From Burkholderia ubonensis subsp. mesacidophila (GTDB lineage: Bacteria > Pseudomonadota > Gammaproteobacteria > Burkholderiales > Burkholderiaceae): DNA of 64,000 bases. The notes beneath the pieces were generated by a model that ran no database searches, was not told the origin of the DNA, and saw nothing but the letters and a program-made list of their open reading frames with translations. A program made the position numbers and the translations under genes. The stretch is taken from assembly GCF_002097715.1 (NCBI RefSeq), contig NZ_CP020738.1, positions 496,001 to 560,000 on the forward strand, given 5' to 3'. This document shows positions 34,516 to 44,142 of this stretch, in pieces. How positions within the stretch are numbered: position 1 is the first letter of the stretch; every line of letters starts with the position of its first letter.

Positions 34516-35757
34516 ATGAACACTATCTATGTTGCCGGTGTCGGCATGACGCCGTTCGGACGCTTGCTTGATCGCAGCGTGTACGACATGGTCGGCGAGG
34601 CCGTCGCCCTGGCTTTGAAAGATGCCGGCGCAGAGGCCGCCGACATCGGCTCGGCATTCTATGCGACGCTGACCAATGGCCAGTTCCAGGGGCAGACCGC
34701 AATTCCGGGGCCGATCGCCATGCGCCGCCTCGGCATCGCAGGCATTCCGGTGTTCACCGTCGAAAACGCCTGTGCCTCCGGCGCTTCGGCATTCAACCTG
34801 GCGGTGCAGGCGCTGCGGGCCGGGACCTGCGACGTCGCGCTGGCCGTCGGCGCGGAAAAGATGAACATCGCCGACAAGGCCAAGATGTTTGCTGCGTTCG
34901 ACGGCGGCTGGGACGTCTCGACTGTCGAGGAAAACAAGAAGACGCTGCTGGCATTGGGCGAAGGCGTCGAGCCCCCGCCCGGCACCATGTCCGACCGTCC
35001 CTACAGCGTGTTCATGGATGTCTATGCGGCCATCGCTCGCAACCATATGAAGCGCTATGGCACCACGCAGCACCAGATCGCCGCGGTCGCGGCCAAGAAC
35101 CACCAGCACTCGGTGCATAACCCGCTGGCGCAATTCCAGCAGCCCATGACGATCGAACAGGTGCTGGCTTCGCCGCCGATCACCTACCCGCTGACGACGG
35201 CCATGTGCTCGCCGATCAGCGACGGCGCCGCCGCCGCCGTGCTGTGTACCGCCGCCGGCCTGAAGCGCCTGCAGGGCGATGCCGCCCGGGCAGTGCGCGT
35301 GCTGGCCAGTGTCATTCAGACCGGCATGACGCGCAGTGTCGACGAGCCGCACAAAATCATCGCCCACCTGGCGGCGAAGAAAGCCTACGAACAAGCCGGC
35401 GTGACGCCGCAGGACGTTGACGTTGCCGAAGTGCACGATGCGTCGGCGATCGGCGAGATCCTCAACGCCGAATCGCTGATGCTGGTGCCATTCGGCGAGG
35501 GCGGCCCCGCGGCCGAACGCGGCGACTTTACGGTCGGCGGACGCATCCCGATCAACCCGTCCGGCGGCCTCGAATCGAAAGGCCATCCGATCGGCGCGAC
35601 CGGTCTCGGCCAGATTCACGAACTGGTGACGCAGTTGCGCGGCGAAGCCGGACAACGCCAGGTTCAAGGCGCACGCATCGCCATCCAGGAAAACGGCGGT
35701 GGCCTGTACGGCATCGAAGAGGCCGTGGTCGGCGTCAACATCCTGGCGAAACAATAA
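34516..35757 (+). CDS. Thiolase (SCP2/acetyl-CoA acetyltransferase family)
   Basis: 413 residues. The nucleophilic Cys lies in FTVENACASGASAFNLAVQAL. EVHDASAIGEILNAESLML replaces the HDCF motif with HDAS. The catalytic His is in INPSGGLESKGHPIGATGLGQIHEL. The late Cys of classical thiolases is absent (AIQENGGGLYG), as in SCP2-type enzymes. It should cleave 3-oxoacyl-CoA. It sits between the hydratase and acyl-CoA dehydrogenase genes. Confidence 0.9.
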   Translation: MNTIYVAGVGMTPFGRLLDRSVYDMVGEAVALALKDAGAEAADIGSAFYATLTNGQFQGQTAIPGPIAMRRLGIAGIPVFTVENACASGASAFNLAVQALRAGTCDVALAVGAEKMNIADKAKMFAAFDGGWDVSTVEENKKTLLALGEGVEPPPGTMSDRPYSVFMDVYAAIARNHMKRYGTTQHQIAAVAAKNHQHSVHNPLAQFQQPMTIEQVLASPPITYPLTTAMCSPISDGAAAAVLCTAAGLKRLQGDAARAVRVLASVIQTGMTRSVDEPHKIIAHLAAKKAYEQAGVTPQDVDVAEVHDASAIGEILNAESLMLVPFGEGGPAAERGDFTVGGRIPINPSGGLESKGHPIGATGLGQIHELVTQLRGEAGQRQVQGARIAIQENGGGLYGIEEAVVGVNILAKQ

Positions 35758-35767
35758 GGAGTCCACG

Positions 35768-36925
35768 ATGGGACACGTATTCCGCACCGAAGAGCAGCAG
35801 GCAGCCGTCGACGGACTGAAGCGCTTCCTCAATGCCGAGATCGATCCGATCTTCAGCAAGCAATATCGCGACAAGTTCGTGCCGCGCGACAAGATGGCCG
35901 ACATCATGCGCCGGCTGACGGAATTCGGGCTGGTGTCGGGCATCGCGAGCGAAGCCAACGGCGGCATGGGCCTGGATTGGCTGACGTCGCTGATGCTGTT
36001 CGAGGAGGTGGCGACCACCTCGGCCGACCTGTCGGTGCCGGTGCTGATCAACTCGTTCGGCGTCGTGCTGCTCGAGAAGGTCGCGCCCCCGCATCTGCGT
36101 GAACGCTACCTGCCCGGCCTGTTGAGCGGAGACAGTTTCGTCTCGATGGGTATTTCGGAACCCGACGTCGGCTCCAACGTGCTGGAGATCAAAACGCGTG
36201 CACGCCGCGATGGCGACCATTTCATCATCAACGGCGAAAAGACCTGGATCAGCAATGGCGAGTACTCGGACTTCCTGATCTGCACCTGCCGCACCAGCGA
36301 CGATCCGCGCAAGGGGCTGACCCATTTCCTGCTCGACCGCAAGGAACATCCGTACGAAGTACGCGGCATCCACAAGATCGGCTTCAACAGCCAGTCCACC
36401 GCGCAGATCTTCCTGACCGATGTGCGCGTGCCGGCCTCCAACATGATCGGCAACGAAGGCGAGGGGCTGCGCAATACGCTCTCGCTGTTCGAGCGGTCGC
36501 GCGTATTCGTCGCCGCCCAGGGGTTGGGCATCGCTCGCCGCGCGCTTGAAGAAGCGGTTCGTTATGCAAAGGAGCGCCGTCAGCACGGCAAGGTCATCGC
36601 GGGTCACCAGTTGATCTCGGCGATGCTGGCCGAGATGGCGACCAACGTGGACGCTGCGCGCCTTTTGACCTACCGCGCAGCGTCGATGATCGAAGCCGGC
36701 GTGCCGGCCGAGATGGAAGCGGCGATGGCCAAGTATTTCGCCTGCGAGGCAGCCGTGAAAATCGCCCGCGATGCGGTGCAGATCCACGGGGGTAACGGTG
36801 TCACGACCGAATTCCTCGTCGAGAAGCTCGCGCGCGAGGCGATCATCGCACCGATTCCGGAAGGCACGACCCAGATTCAGCAACTCATTATCGGCCGCGC
36901 GTTGACCGGCGTGCCGGCGTTCTAA
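35768..36925 (+). CDS. Acyl-CoA dehydrogenase
   Basis: 385 residues. FVSMGISEPDVGSNVLEIKTRARRDGDHFIINGEKTWISNGEYSDFL is the FAD/substrate region. ARDAVQIHGGNGVTTEFLVEKLAREAIIAPIPEGTTQIQQLIIGRAL contains the catalytic Glu (PEGTTQIQ). It catalyses the first oxidation of an acyl-CoA chain. The start at 35768 follows AAGGAG; the longer frame overlaps the thiolase gene. Confidence 0.92.
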   Translation: MGHVFRTEEQQAAVDGLKRFLNAEIDPIFSKQYRDKFVPRDKMADIMRRLTEFGLVSGIASEANGGMGLDWLTSLMLFEEVATTSADLSVPVLINSFGVVLLEKVAPPHLRERYLPGLLSGDSFVSMGISEPDVGSNVLEIKTRARRDGDHFIINGEKTWISNGEYSDFLICTCRTSDDPRKGLTHFLLDRKEHPYEVRGIHKIGFNSQSTAQIFLTDVRVPASNMIGNEGEGLRNTLSLFERSRVFVAAQGLGIARRALEEAVRYAKERRQHGKVIAGHQLISAMLAEMATNVDAARLLTYRAASMIEAGVPAEMEAAMAKYFACEAAVKIARDAVQIHGGNGVTTEFLVEKLAREAIIAPIPEGTTQIQQLIIGRALTGVPAF

Positions 36926-36948
36926 GAATCATAGCCACAGGAAAAATC

Positions 36949-37725
36949 ATGCGTATTGAAGGAAAAGTCATCGTCATTACCGGCGGCGCTTCGGGCCTCG
37001 GCCTCGCCACAGCACGCTACCTGGTACAGGAAAAAGGCGCGCGCGTCGCCATCTTCGATCTGAACGCCGAGGCCGGCGCCAAGGCGGTCGAGGAGGTCGG
37101 CGCCGAACACGCGATGTTCGTGCAAACCGACGTCGCCAGCGAGGAATCGGTGCAGAACGCGGTGGCCGCCGTGACTGCCCGCTTCGGCACGGTTCACGTC
37201 TGCATCAATTGCGCGGCGCTGCCCACGCCGTGCAAGGTGCTGGGCAAGGAAGGCAAGGCCACGCCGCTGGCCAAGTTCGCGCAGGTGACGGCGGTCAACG
37301 TCAACGGCGTGTTCAACGTCATGTCGAAATGCGCCGAGCAGATGGTCAGGAACGAACCGTAAGCAGGCGAGGAGCGCGGCGTGGTCATCAACATCTCGTC
37401 GGGTGCCGCGTACGAGGCGCAGATCGGTCAAGTCGCCTATGCCGCCTCCAAGGCGGCGCTGCTAGGCATGAACATGCCGGCGGCGCGGGAGCTCGGTGAC
37501 GTCGGCATTCGTGTCAACGCCATTGCGCCCGGCCTGTTCCTGACGCCGATGGTGCAGACGCTCGACGAAAAGATCGTCGCTGCGTTGAAGACGCAGATCG
37601 AAGCCCCGAGGCGCCTTGGCGACATGCGCGAGTTCGCGCACTGCTGCGCTTTCATCATCGAGAACGCCTACCTCAACGCGCACACGATCCGCCTGGACGC
37701 AGCGTCACGCCTGCGCGCGCGCTGA
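36949..37725 (+). pseudogene. SDR 3-hydroxyacyl-CoA dehydrogenase gene with in-frame TAA
   Basis: A short-chain dehydrogenase of the type II 3-hydroxyacyl-CoA dehydrogenase kind, split by one stop. The first part (138 codons) has the NAD motif VIVITGGASGLGLATARYLV, IFDLN, and INCAA. It stops at TAA 37360-37362 right after EQMVRNEP. The same frame continues without any shift: AGEERGVVINISSGAAYEAQIGQVAYAASKAALLGMN, with the catalytic Ser and YxxxK, then APGLFLTPM and a normal C-terminus to 37725. A single base change would restore the gene (for example GAA, AAA or CAA for TAA). A GTG at 37381 could start only the second half. It would be step three of the pathway. Confidence 0.88.
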
Positions 37726-37799
37726 ACGCACTGCGCCGGCGACAGGGCCGCCCTTCCTCTAAAGAAGAGGGAGGGCAAAAGAACGAAGGAGACAAATCC

Positions 37800-39392
37800 A
37801 TGAAGATGAACTTTTGCCGCATCATGCGCTTGATGACGCTGCGCTTTCGCGACCGGCAAGCGATCGTCAATGTGGAGCGCGGTCGCAGCTACAGCTACCG
37901 CGATTACCACCTGTTGACCAACCGCATTGCCGATGCGCTGCGCAACGCGCTCGGGGTCGGCAAAGGCGACAAGTTCCTGCTCATCCTGGAAAACGACAAC
38001 CTGAGCCTGATGATGCTGCCGACCGTCCTCAAGCAGGAGGGCACGGTGGTCATGACCAACCTGCGCGACGCGTCGGAAGAGCATGCGCGTCAGATCGAAC
38101 TGGTCAAGCCGAAGGTCGTATTTATCGAAACGCGCCTGCTCGATGGCTACTACGCAATGTTGCGTGCGGCGGGCTGCGAGATCGTCGTCATGGACGACCC
38201 GACGCCGGAACAGGCCACGCGCCCCGGTGTGCGCGCGTTCTGGAGCCTGGTCGACGCAGCCTCTGAGCTTGACGCCAACGTCGAGCTGGACGATGACGAG
38301 CACATCTTCATGTTGCGCTTCACCGGCGGCACGACTGGCCAGGGGAAATGCGCGATGTACTCGATCGACAATCTGATGGCTTGCCGCGACGGCGGCTTCG
38401 GCAACCCGGATTTCGGCTTCAACGACCGCACACGCATGTTGCATGTGGCGCCGCTCTCGCATGGCACGCTGGTCGGTTTCGTACCGACTTTCTATGCCGG
38501 CGGCGCCAACCTGACGCTCAATCAGCTCGATCTCGAGCAATGGCGGCAAACGGTCGAACAGCAGCGCGTGACACATTCGTTCCTGGTGCCGACCGTGCTG
38601 TACCGTCTGCTCGAATTGCAGCGCGCCGACCCACGCGATTTCTCTTCGCTGAACACCCTGATCTATGGCGCCGCACCGATGAGTCCCGCCAAGCTCGAAG
38701 AACTGATCGCGTGCTTCGGGCCCATCTTCGCGCAGGTCTATGCCGCCACCGAAGTCCCGATGTTCGTGTCGACGCTCGACAAGGCCGAGCACGAGATCGG
38801 ACAGAAGACCGAGGGCGGCAGCGAGCGCCTGTCTTCGGCCGGCCGGCCGACGCCGGGCGTCGAAGTTTATGTGACCGACGAGCGGGGCAAACCGCTGCCG
38901 ATGGGCCAGTTCGGCGAAATCCGCATCCGCAGCCGAGCCGTCATCAAGGGGTACTACAACAATCCGGAAACGACGGCCGCCGAGTTTGCCGACGGGGCCT
39001 GGAGATCGGGCGACCTCGGCTACATCGACGAGGACGGCTACCTGCACATCGTCGACCGTCTGAAAGACATGATCATCAGTGGCGGCTTCAACGTCTATGC
39101 GATCGAAGTCGAAGCGGCGCTGGCCTCCCATCCGGCCGTCATGATGTGCGCCGTGGTTGGCGTTCCCCATCCCGAGTGGGGCGAGGCCGTGCATGCGGAA
39201 GTGCTGCTGCGTCCCGGCACCTCGGTCGAGGCCGCCGAACTGATCGCGCACGCGAAGGAAAAGCTCGGCAGCTACAAGGCCCCGAAGTCGCTCGTGTTCG
39301 TCGAGCAATTGCCGACCTCGGTGGTCGGCAAGGTGCTGCGGCGCGTGGTCAAGGAAAGGTACTGGCAGAACATGAAGCGCAGGGTCAGCTAG
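37800..39392 (+). CDS. Fatty acyl-CoA synthetase (AMP-forming)
   Basis: 530 residues of the ANL superfamily. The P-loop-like motif reads FTGGTTGQGKCAMYS, where most members have TGxPKG. VYAATEVPMF is the A5 region, WRSGDLGYIDEDGYLHIVDRLKDMIISGGFNVY the A7-A8 region, and TSVVGKVLRR carries the catalytic Lys. It activates the carboxylic acid substrate of the pathway. It is the last of five linked acyl-CoA genes. AAGGAG precedes the start. Confidence 0.9.
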   Translation: MKMNFCRIMRLMTLRFRDRQAIVNVERGRSYSYRDYHLLTNRIADALRNALGVGKGDKFLLILENDNLSLMMLPTVLKQEGTVVMTNLRDASEEHARQIELVKPKVVFIETRLLDGYYAMLRAAGCEIVVMDDPTPEQATRPGVRAFWSLVDAASELDANVELDDDEHIFMLRFTGGTTGQGKCAMYSIDNLMACRDGGFGNPDFGFNDRTRMLHVAPLSHGTLVGFVPTFYAGGANLTLNQLDLEQWRQTVEQQRVTHSFLVPTVLYRLLELQRADPRDFSSLNTLIYGAAPMSPAKLEELIACFGPIFAQVYAATEVPMFVSTLDKAEHEIGQKTEGGSERLSSAGRPTPGVEVYVTDERGKPLPMGQFGEIRIRSRAVIKGYYNNPETTAAEFADGAWRSGDLGYIDEDGYLHIVDRLKDMIISGGFNVYAIEVEAALASHPAVMMCAVVGVPHPEWGEAVHAEVLLRPGTSVEAAELIAHAKEKLGSYKAPKSLVFVEQLPTSVVGKVLRRVVKERYWQNMKRRVS

Positions 39393-39475
39393 GCAGTTCC
39401 ATGTGACATGTAAGCAGGAGTCGACTCATGGTCATGCCGTTTTGATTCCGTCCTTCATAACAACTGGAGCATTCG

Positions 39476-39859
39476 ATGAAAAGTATTCAGGCGCGCGCGT
39501 TGGCGATTGCCGCATTGATTCTGGCCGCGTCCGGCAACGCATGGTCGCAGCCGGGCCAGACGGCCAGTGCACCTACCGGCATGCCGGCTGCATCCGCTGT
39601 GGAAAGCGCAGCGGCGCCGGTCAGCGCAAGGAAAGCCAATCGCGCGCTGCGCCGGCAGGTGTATGCCGCCATCGCCAAGCACAAGAAGATCAGCGCCGGC
39701 AATATCAGCATCGTCGTAAGAGGCGGCGCGGTGACGCTGAACGGCACAGTCACGGACGCTTCGCAGGTCAATGAGGTTGCGGAGATCGTGAAGGGCGTTC
39801 CGGGGGTGACCTCCGTGACCAACAAGCTGATCGTGCAAAAACCGTTTGGCGGTGCGTAA
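39476..39859 (+). CDS. BON-domain periplasmic protein
   Basis: 127 residues with signal peptide MKSIQARALAIAALILAASGNAWSQ, a low-complexity linker, and one BON domain (QVYAAIAKHKKISAGNISIVVRGGAVTLNGTVTDASQVNEVAEIVKGVPGVTSVTNKLIV, the GxVxLxGxV core). BON domains attach proteins to membranes or phospholipids. It lies between the acyl-CoA genes and the porin. Its role in uptake is only inferred. Confidence 0.87.
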   Translation: MKSIQARALAIAALILAASGNAWSQPGQTASAPTGMPAASAVESAAAPVSARKANRALRRQVYAAIAKHKKISAGNISIVVRGGAVTLNGTVTDASQVNEVAEIVKGVPGVTSVTNKLIVQKPFGGA

Positions 39860-40393
39860 AGGGCCCGCACAACAGACGTTTTTCGCGTCCGGACTCATTC
39901 CATCCCGAAGACCGAATGTTGATCGCAAATGACCGGCGACCGCTGCCGCGCAGGAATAGTGTTTTGGCCAAGGGGCTGAATTGCATTGCACGGGGATGCT
40001 GCTGCTGATGCGCATGTGGCGAGTTCCAATACGTGTCCTCGTCAAGGCTGTTTTGGGCCTCGTCGCTGTCGCTGCCAGCACGTTCCGCGTTTTGCTGGTC
40101 GCGCTCCGGATTTGCTGCGTGGACGACGGCATGAAGCGCAACCAGCTGACTCGCCGGATTACTTTGGCCGGAACGGAGATCCCGATTGGTGTCGTCACGT
40201 GGGTTTTCGGGTGCTTCCGTTTACACGGATAGTAGATGGGAAACTCTGATTAATTTAGCAAACCGAACTAGTTAAAAAGCAAGGCCAGGAGGTCTACGCC
40301 GAGCGAAGTTGGCGTTGAGGCGAAGCATCTGAAGTGTTCAGTACGTACGGCGGTCGCAACAGGCCGCTTCAAAGCAAAAGAACCGGAGACGCA
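39860..40393. other. Intergenic region before the porin, 534 bp
   Basis: Mostly non-coding. An 83-codon plus-strand frame from TTG 39981 is hydrophobic but has no homologous features and is not called. An A/T-rich stretch around 40247-40285, with AACTAGTT, probably belongs to the porin promoter. Confidence 0.4.
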
Positions 40394-41518
40394 ATGAAAC
40401 TGAAATGGATAGCTGCGGCCGTTCTAGCGGCAACAGGTGGTGCAGTACACGCACAGTCGTCGGTGACGCTGTATGGTGTCATCGATTCCGGGGTGTTGTA
40501 TCAAAGCACGTCGGCGGCCACGTTGAGCCCGAAGGCGCCGAACCTTGGCAAGGTCTATCGCTACAAGGACGGCGGTATCTATGCGAGCGCCTGGGGACTC
40601 AAGGGATCGGAGGACATCGGTGGCGGGTATCACGTCAATTTCAAACTGCAAGGTGAGTTCGACAGCGGCACCGGCAAGTTCAACCTGGCCGATACGCCGG
40701 GCGCGGTGGCACAGTTCAACCAGATCGCGACCGTAGGCGTGTCGGGACCATTCGGTACACTAAACTTCGGTCGACAGATCGTGCCGATTGCCTATGCAAT
40801 GGCCGATACGGACGTGCGGGGGGCTCACTATTTCGGCAGCACGCTGACTGGGTGGCTCGGCATGAACCAGGCTGCCGGCTGGCAGGGCATCAGCACCAAC
40901 GCGCCGATTGGCGCGCTGTACGACAGCAATGCGATTGTCTATGAATCGCCGAAGTTCGCCGGCCTGTCCGCGGCACTCGAGTATGCACCCGGAGGTGTAC
41001 CGGGCAGCTTCCAGGGAGGCACGCGGGAGTCCGTCGTACTGAAATACTCGAACTATGGCCTTCGTTTTGCGGCTGGCTACTACATTGGCCACGATACGAA
41101 TCCCGGCCCGAAGACTGTACCCACCGGACTTGCCAATAACCGCCTTTTCTACGTGGGCGCGCTATACACGTACCGCGCGTTCTCGATTTCCGCATCGTAT
41201 TCGAACGGCAGGAATCCGGCGCATTCTGACTTGGTCAGCCTCGACCTGTATTCGGCCGGCCTCGGCTACCAGTTCTCGCCTGCCTTCAAGGTGACCAGTG
41301 GCGTGTACTACCTGAAGGACCGCAACAACTCGGCCAACAAGTCGACCGAGGTTGCCGTCGGCGCGGAGTACAGTCTGTCGAAAGCGACGCTCGTCTACGG
41401 CCAGGTGGGGCACGTGAACAACCGGGGAACGATGACCCAGCCAATAACGTTTGGCCAGCCCGTGGCGCCGGGCGTGAGCACGACAGCGGCCATGCTGGGC
41501 ATCCGTCACGCTTTCTAG
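40394..41518 (+). CDS. Gram-negative porin (Burkholderia trimeric type)
   Basis: 374 residues. The signal peptide MKLKWIAAAVLAATGGAVHA is followed by QSSVTLYGVIDSGVLYQ, the standard first strand of beta-proteobacterial general porins. YASAWGLKGSEDIGGGYHVNFKLQGEFDSGTGKF and FGRQIVPIAYAMADTDVRG (loop 3 region) follow, and the C-terminus ends in Phe (AAMLGIRHAF). It probably admits the cluster substrate. A GGAG ribosome site precedes the ATG. Confidence 0.93.
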   Translation: MKLKWIAAAVLAATGGAVHAQSSVTLYGVIDSGVLYQSTSAATLSPKAPNLGKVYRYKDGGIYASAWGLKGSEDIGGGYHVNFKLQGEFDSGTGKFNLADTPGAVAQFNQIATVGVSGPFGTLNFGRQIVPIAYAMADTDVRGAHYFGSTLTGWLGMNQAAGWQGISTNAPIGALYDSNAIVYESPKFAGLSAALEYAPGGVPGSFQGGTRESVVLKYSNYGLRFAAGYYIGHDTNPGPKTVPTGLANNRLFYVGALYTYRAFSISASYSNGRNPAHSDLVSLDLYSAGLGYQFSPAFKVTSGVYYLKDRNNSANKSTEVAVGAEYSLSKATLVYGQVGHVNNRGTMTQPITFGQPVAPGVSTTAAMLGIRHAF

Positions 41519-41615
41519 CATGACAGGGCCGCCTTGTTAAAGGCAGGCCCTGTCATGAACCAGATCGCTCGCATCAGTGTGTGCTTCTCGGTGCAACCTG
41601 TGTGGCGCGCACGCG

Positions 41616-42671
41616 CTAATCCGCCGCGTCGCGCCGTAGCAGCTTGGCCCGGTAAAGCGTTGGCGACGTGCCCGTCCAGCGCTTGAAGGCGCGCGCGAAA
41701 TTGCTCGTGTCAGTGAAGCCGAGCAGGAAGGTGATTTCGGTCACCGACAGGCTGCGCTGCGCGAGGTAGCCCAGTGCCAGCTCGCGGCGCGTCTCGCCGA
41801 GCAGGTCCTGGAAGCTCGTGCCGCGCTGCGCGAGCTTCAGTTGCAGCGTCGCCTGACTCATGCACAGATCCTGCGCGAGCTTGCGGCGCGTGCAGTCGCC
41901 CGCGGGCAGCATCTTGATGATCTTGGCGCGCACGCGCGCGGTCACGTCCGCATGGTCCAGCTTGGCAAGGTATTCGGTGGCGATCTCGTCGTTGTACTGA
42001 GCGAGCTCGGCGCAGGCGCCCGACAACGGATCTTCCATCGCCGCGGCTGTGAAGATGAGCGCGGATTCGTCATGACCGAAAGTCGGCGCCACGCCGAAGG
42101 CTTGGGTGTACGGCTTCGGCCCCTCGCTCGGACAGGCGTGGTGCAGCTCCACGTGCAGTGGCGAAAAATCCTGCCGGTACAACAGGCGCATGAAGCGCAG
42201 CAGGAACGTGGTGAAGGCGTCTTCGGTCTCGCCGCACAGGTTCGTCTGATGACCGAAGCGCAGTGCAACCTCCTGCGCGTTGCGCTCGACGCGCACTGCG
42301 GCGGACTGCGAGACGATCGCGAAGTAGCGCTCCAGCCGCAGGCAAAAGTCCAGCAGGGTGCGACTGGCCATCAGCGCATAGCCGACCGCGTGGATGTTCG
42401 ACACGTGGATGAAGCGCCCGACGGTCAGGCCGAAGTACGGGTCATGTGTGACCTCGACGCAGGCTCGGTAGAGCGTGGTGACCTGGCTCGACGCAAGGCG
42501 CTGCAAAGGGTCGTTGCTCACGGCTTCCGTGAGCCCGACCGCGCGCAGCACACGGCGCGCGTCCACGCCGTTGTGCTCGAGCGCGCGCGCAATCGCCAGC
42601 GCGTAGCCTGCAATGACGCTCGGCTGATCGGGGGCGACGACGGGGGAAGGCATAAAAGGAGGGGCTTGCAT
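41616..42671 (-). CDS. AraC regulator with AraC_binding_2-type domain (paralogue B)
   Basis: 351 residues from ATG 42671 (or 345 from 42653). IAGYALAIARALEHNGVDARRVLRAVGL and VTTLYRACVEVTHDPYFGLTVGRFIHVSNIHAVGYALMASRTLLDFCLRLERYF match paralogue A nearly residue by residue. The HTH is also closely similar (CTRRKLAQDLCMSQATLQLKLAQRGTSFQDLLGETRRELALGYL; SVTEITFLLGFTDTSNFARAFKRWTGTSP). It is divergent from the MBL-fold gene and convergent with the porin. The far upstream ATG at 43001 overlaps that gene and is rejected. Confidence 0.9.
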   Translation of the reverse strand: MQAPPFMPSPVVAPDQPSVIAGYALAIARALEHNGVDARRVLRAVGLTEAVSNDPLQRLASSQVTTLYRACVEVTHDPYFGLTVGRFIHVSNIHAVGYALMASRTLLDFCLRLERYFAIVSQSAAVRVERNAQEVALRFGHQTNLCGETEDAFTTFLLRFMRLLYRQDFSPLHVELHHACPSEGPKPYTQAFGVAPTFGHDESALIFTAAAMEDPLSGACAELAQYNDEIATEYLAKLDHADVTARVRAKIIKMLPAGDCTRRKLAQDLCMSQATLQLKLAQRGTSFQDLLGETRRELALGYLAQRSLSVTEITFLLGFTDTSNFARAFKRWTGTSPTLYRAKLLRRDAAD

Positions 42672-42970
42672 GCTTCGGGAAAGCTTAGGCGTGCGCCGCA
42701 GCGCCGTCCAGAGGGAAATCCCGGATGCTGCGCGGACCGGCGAATTGGCTCCACGGACCAGTGTGCGCACGACTCTCTGTCTAGTATCGAACCACGTTGC
42801 ATGATGCCCCCTTGACACTATGCATGACGATCCCATGGTGACGCACCGGGCGCGCCGAACGGCGTCGGTGCGGTCTCTCTGCTCTGTACTCCCGAGTCCG
42901 GCTACGTGAGTGGTCAAGCCACACTCTGGACGGGTGGACTCATGGGAATTTGACTCCCTCGATCGACGCC

Positions 42971-44005
42971 ATGGCACTTCTGTACCCATTCGACCCTCCA
43001 TTGCCGCGCCACACAGTCGAGGTCGCCACCGGTGTGCGCTGGATCCGGCTGTCCATGCCGTTCAAGCTCGATCACATCAACGTATGGGCCATAGACACCC
43101 CCGACGGATGGGTGCTGGTGGACACCGGCCTGAACTCTCCTGACACCGTGGCCGACTGGTTGGCGTTAATGGCGCAGGGGCCTCTGGCAAGGCCGCTCCA
43201 AGGCGTGTACGCCACGCACATGCACCCGGATCACATCGGTCTGGCAGGCTGGTTCACGCGTCGCACAGGCGTACCGCTGCACATGAGCCGCCTCGAATAC
43301 CTGTCCTGCCGGGTCGTGCATGCCGACACGAACCGCGAGGCCCCTCGTGACGGCGTGCTGTTTCATCGGCGCGCGGGGTGGTCGGAGCCTGCCATCGAGG
43401 GCTATCGCAGCCGCTTCGGCAGCTTCGGCAAGCATATTCATGCGCTGCCTGAGAGCTATCGGCGACTGCAGGACGGCCACCAGGTTCGGCTGGGCGAGCA
43501 CGACTGGCGGATCATCACAACCGGTGGCCACTCGCCTGAGCATGTCTGCCTGTACTGCTCCGATCTGAAGCTGCTGATCTCCGGCGATCAGGTGCTACCG
43601 AAGATTTCGTCGAATGTGTCGGTGTTCGCCAGCGAGCCGCAAGCCAATCCGCTGCAGGAGTGGTACGAGTCGCTCGGCAAGCTGATGAACGGCGTGCCCA
43701 ATGATGTGCTTGTGCTGCCTTCTCACAACGAGCCCTTCTACGGTTTGCATGAACGCCTGGCATCGCTCAAATCCGGACAGGACCGCGCCCTGGATCGACT
43801 GCGCCAATCGTTGGCGGCCGGGCCCCAACGGATCGTCGACGCGTTCGCCCCTCTGTTCGGCCGCCCCATCGGGGAACAGGATGCGCAGCAACTGAGTCTC
43901 GCGACCGGCGAAGCGGTGGCCTGCATGAACTACCTCATTGCCAAGCGCGTCGTGAAGTGTGTGGTCGACGACAACGACGTCGCCTGGTATTCCCTGGAAG
44001 CTTGA
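42971..44005 (+). CDS. Metallo-beta-lactamase fold hydrolase
   Basis: 344 residues. WAIDTPDGWVLVDTGLNSPD is the entry strand, and ATHMHPDHIGLAGWF the zinc motif H-x-H-x-D-H. A further His lies in ITTGGHSPEHVCLYCSDLKLLISGDQVLP, with the Asp of SGDQ. VLPSHNEPFYGLHERL is the final His region. It is a glyoxalase II/thioesterase-like hydrolase, perhaps acting on a CoA or lactone intermediate of the cluster (inference). The ATG at 42971 is preferred to the TTG at 42950. Confidence 0.87.
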   Translation: MALLYPFDPPLPRHTVEVATGVRWIRLSMPFKLDHINVWAIDTPDGWVLVDTGLNSPDTVADWLALMAQGPLARPLQGVYATHMHPDHIGLAGWFTRRTGVPLHMSRLEYLSCRVVHADTNREAPRDGVLFHRRAGWSEPAIEGYRSRFGSFGKHIHALPESYRRLQDGHQVRLGEHDWRIITTGGHSPEHVCLYCSDLKLLISGDQVLPKISSNVSVFASEPQANPLQEWYESLGKLMNGVPNDVLVLPSHNEPFYGLHERLASLKSGQDRALDRLRQSLAAGPQRIVDAFAPLFGRPIGEQDAQQLSLATGEAVACMNYLIAKRVVKCVVDDNDVAWYSLEA

Positions 44006-44142
44006 AGCGGACGCATGCTTCGAATTGTTGAACCGACTAACTAGCTCGCTACTTTGCGAGTATTGATCGACCCCTTGCGTTCTCCCGTGTCGCCAGCGCC
44101 ACGGCGATCCGGGGCCACACCTTCAGAAGGAGTCATCGTCCT

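Noticed and set aside
39981..40232. 83-codon hydrophobic frame from TTG before the porin
   Set aside because: It has no family features, a weak start and sits in a promoter region. A chance open frame is more likely.
40255..44050. Similar strings AACCGAACTAGTT (before the porin) and AACCGACTAACTAG (after the MBL gene)
   Set aside because: They are short, differ in spacing, and the second is downstream of a gene. Too weak to call shared operators.
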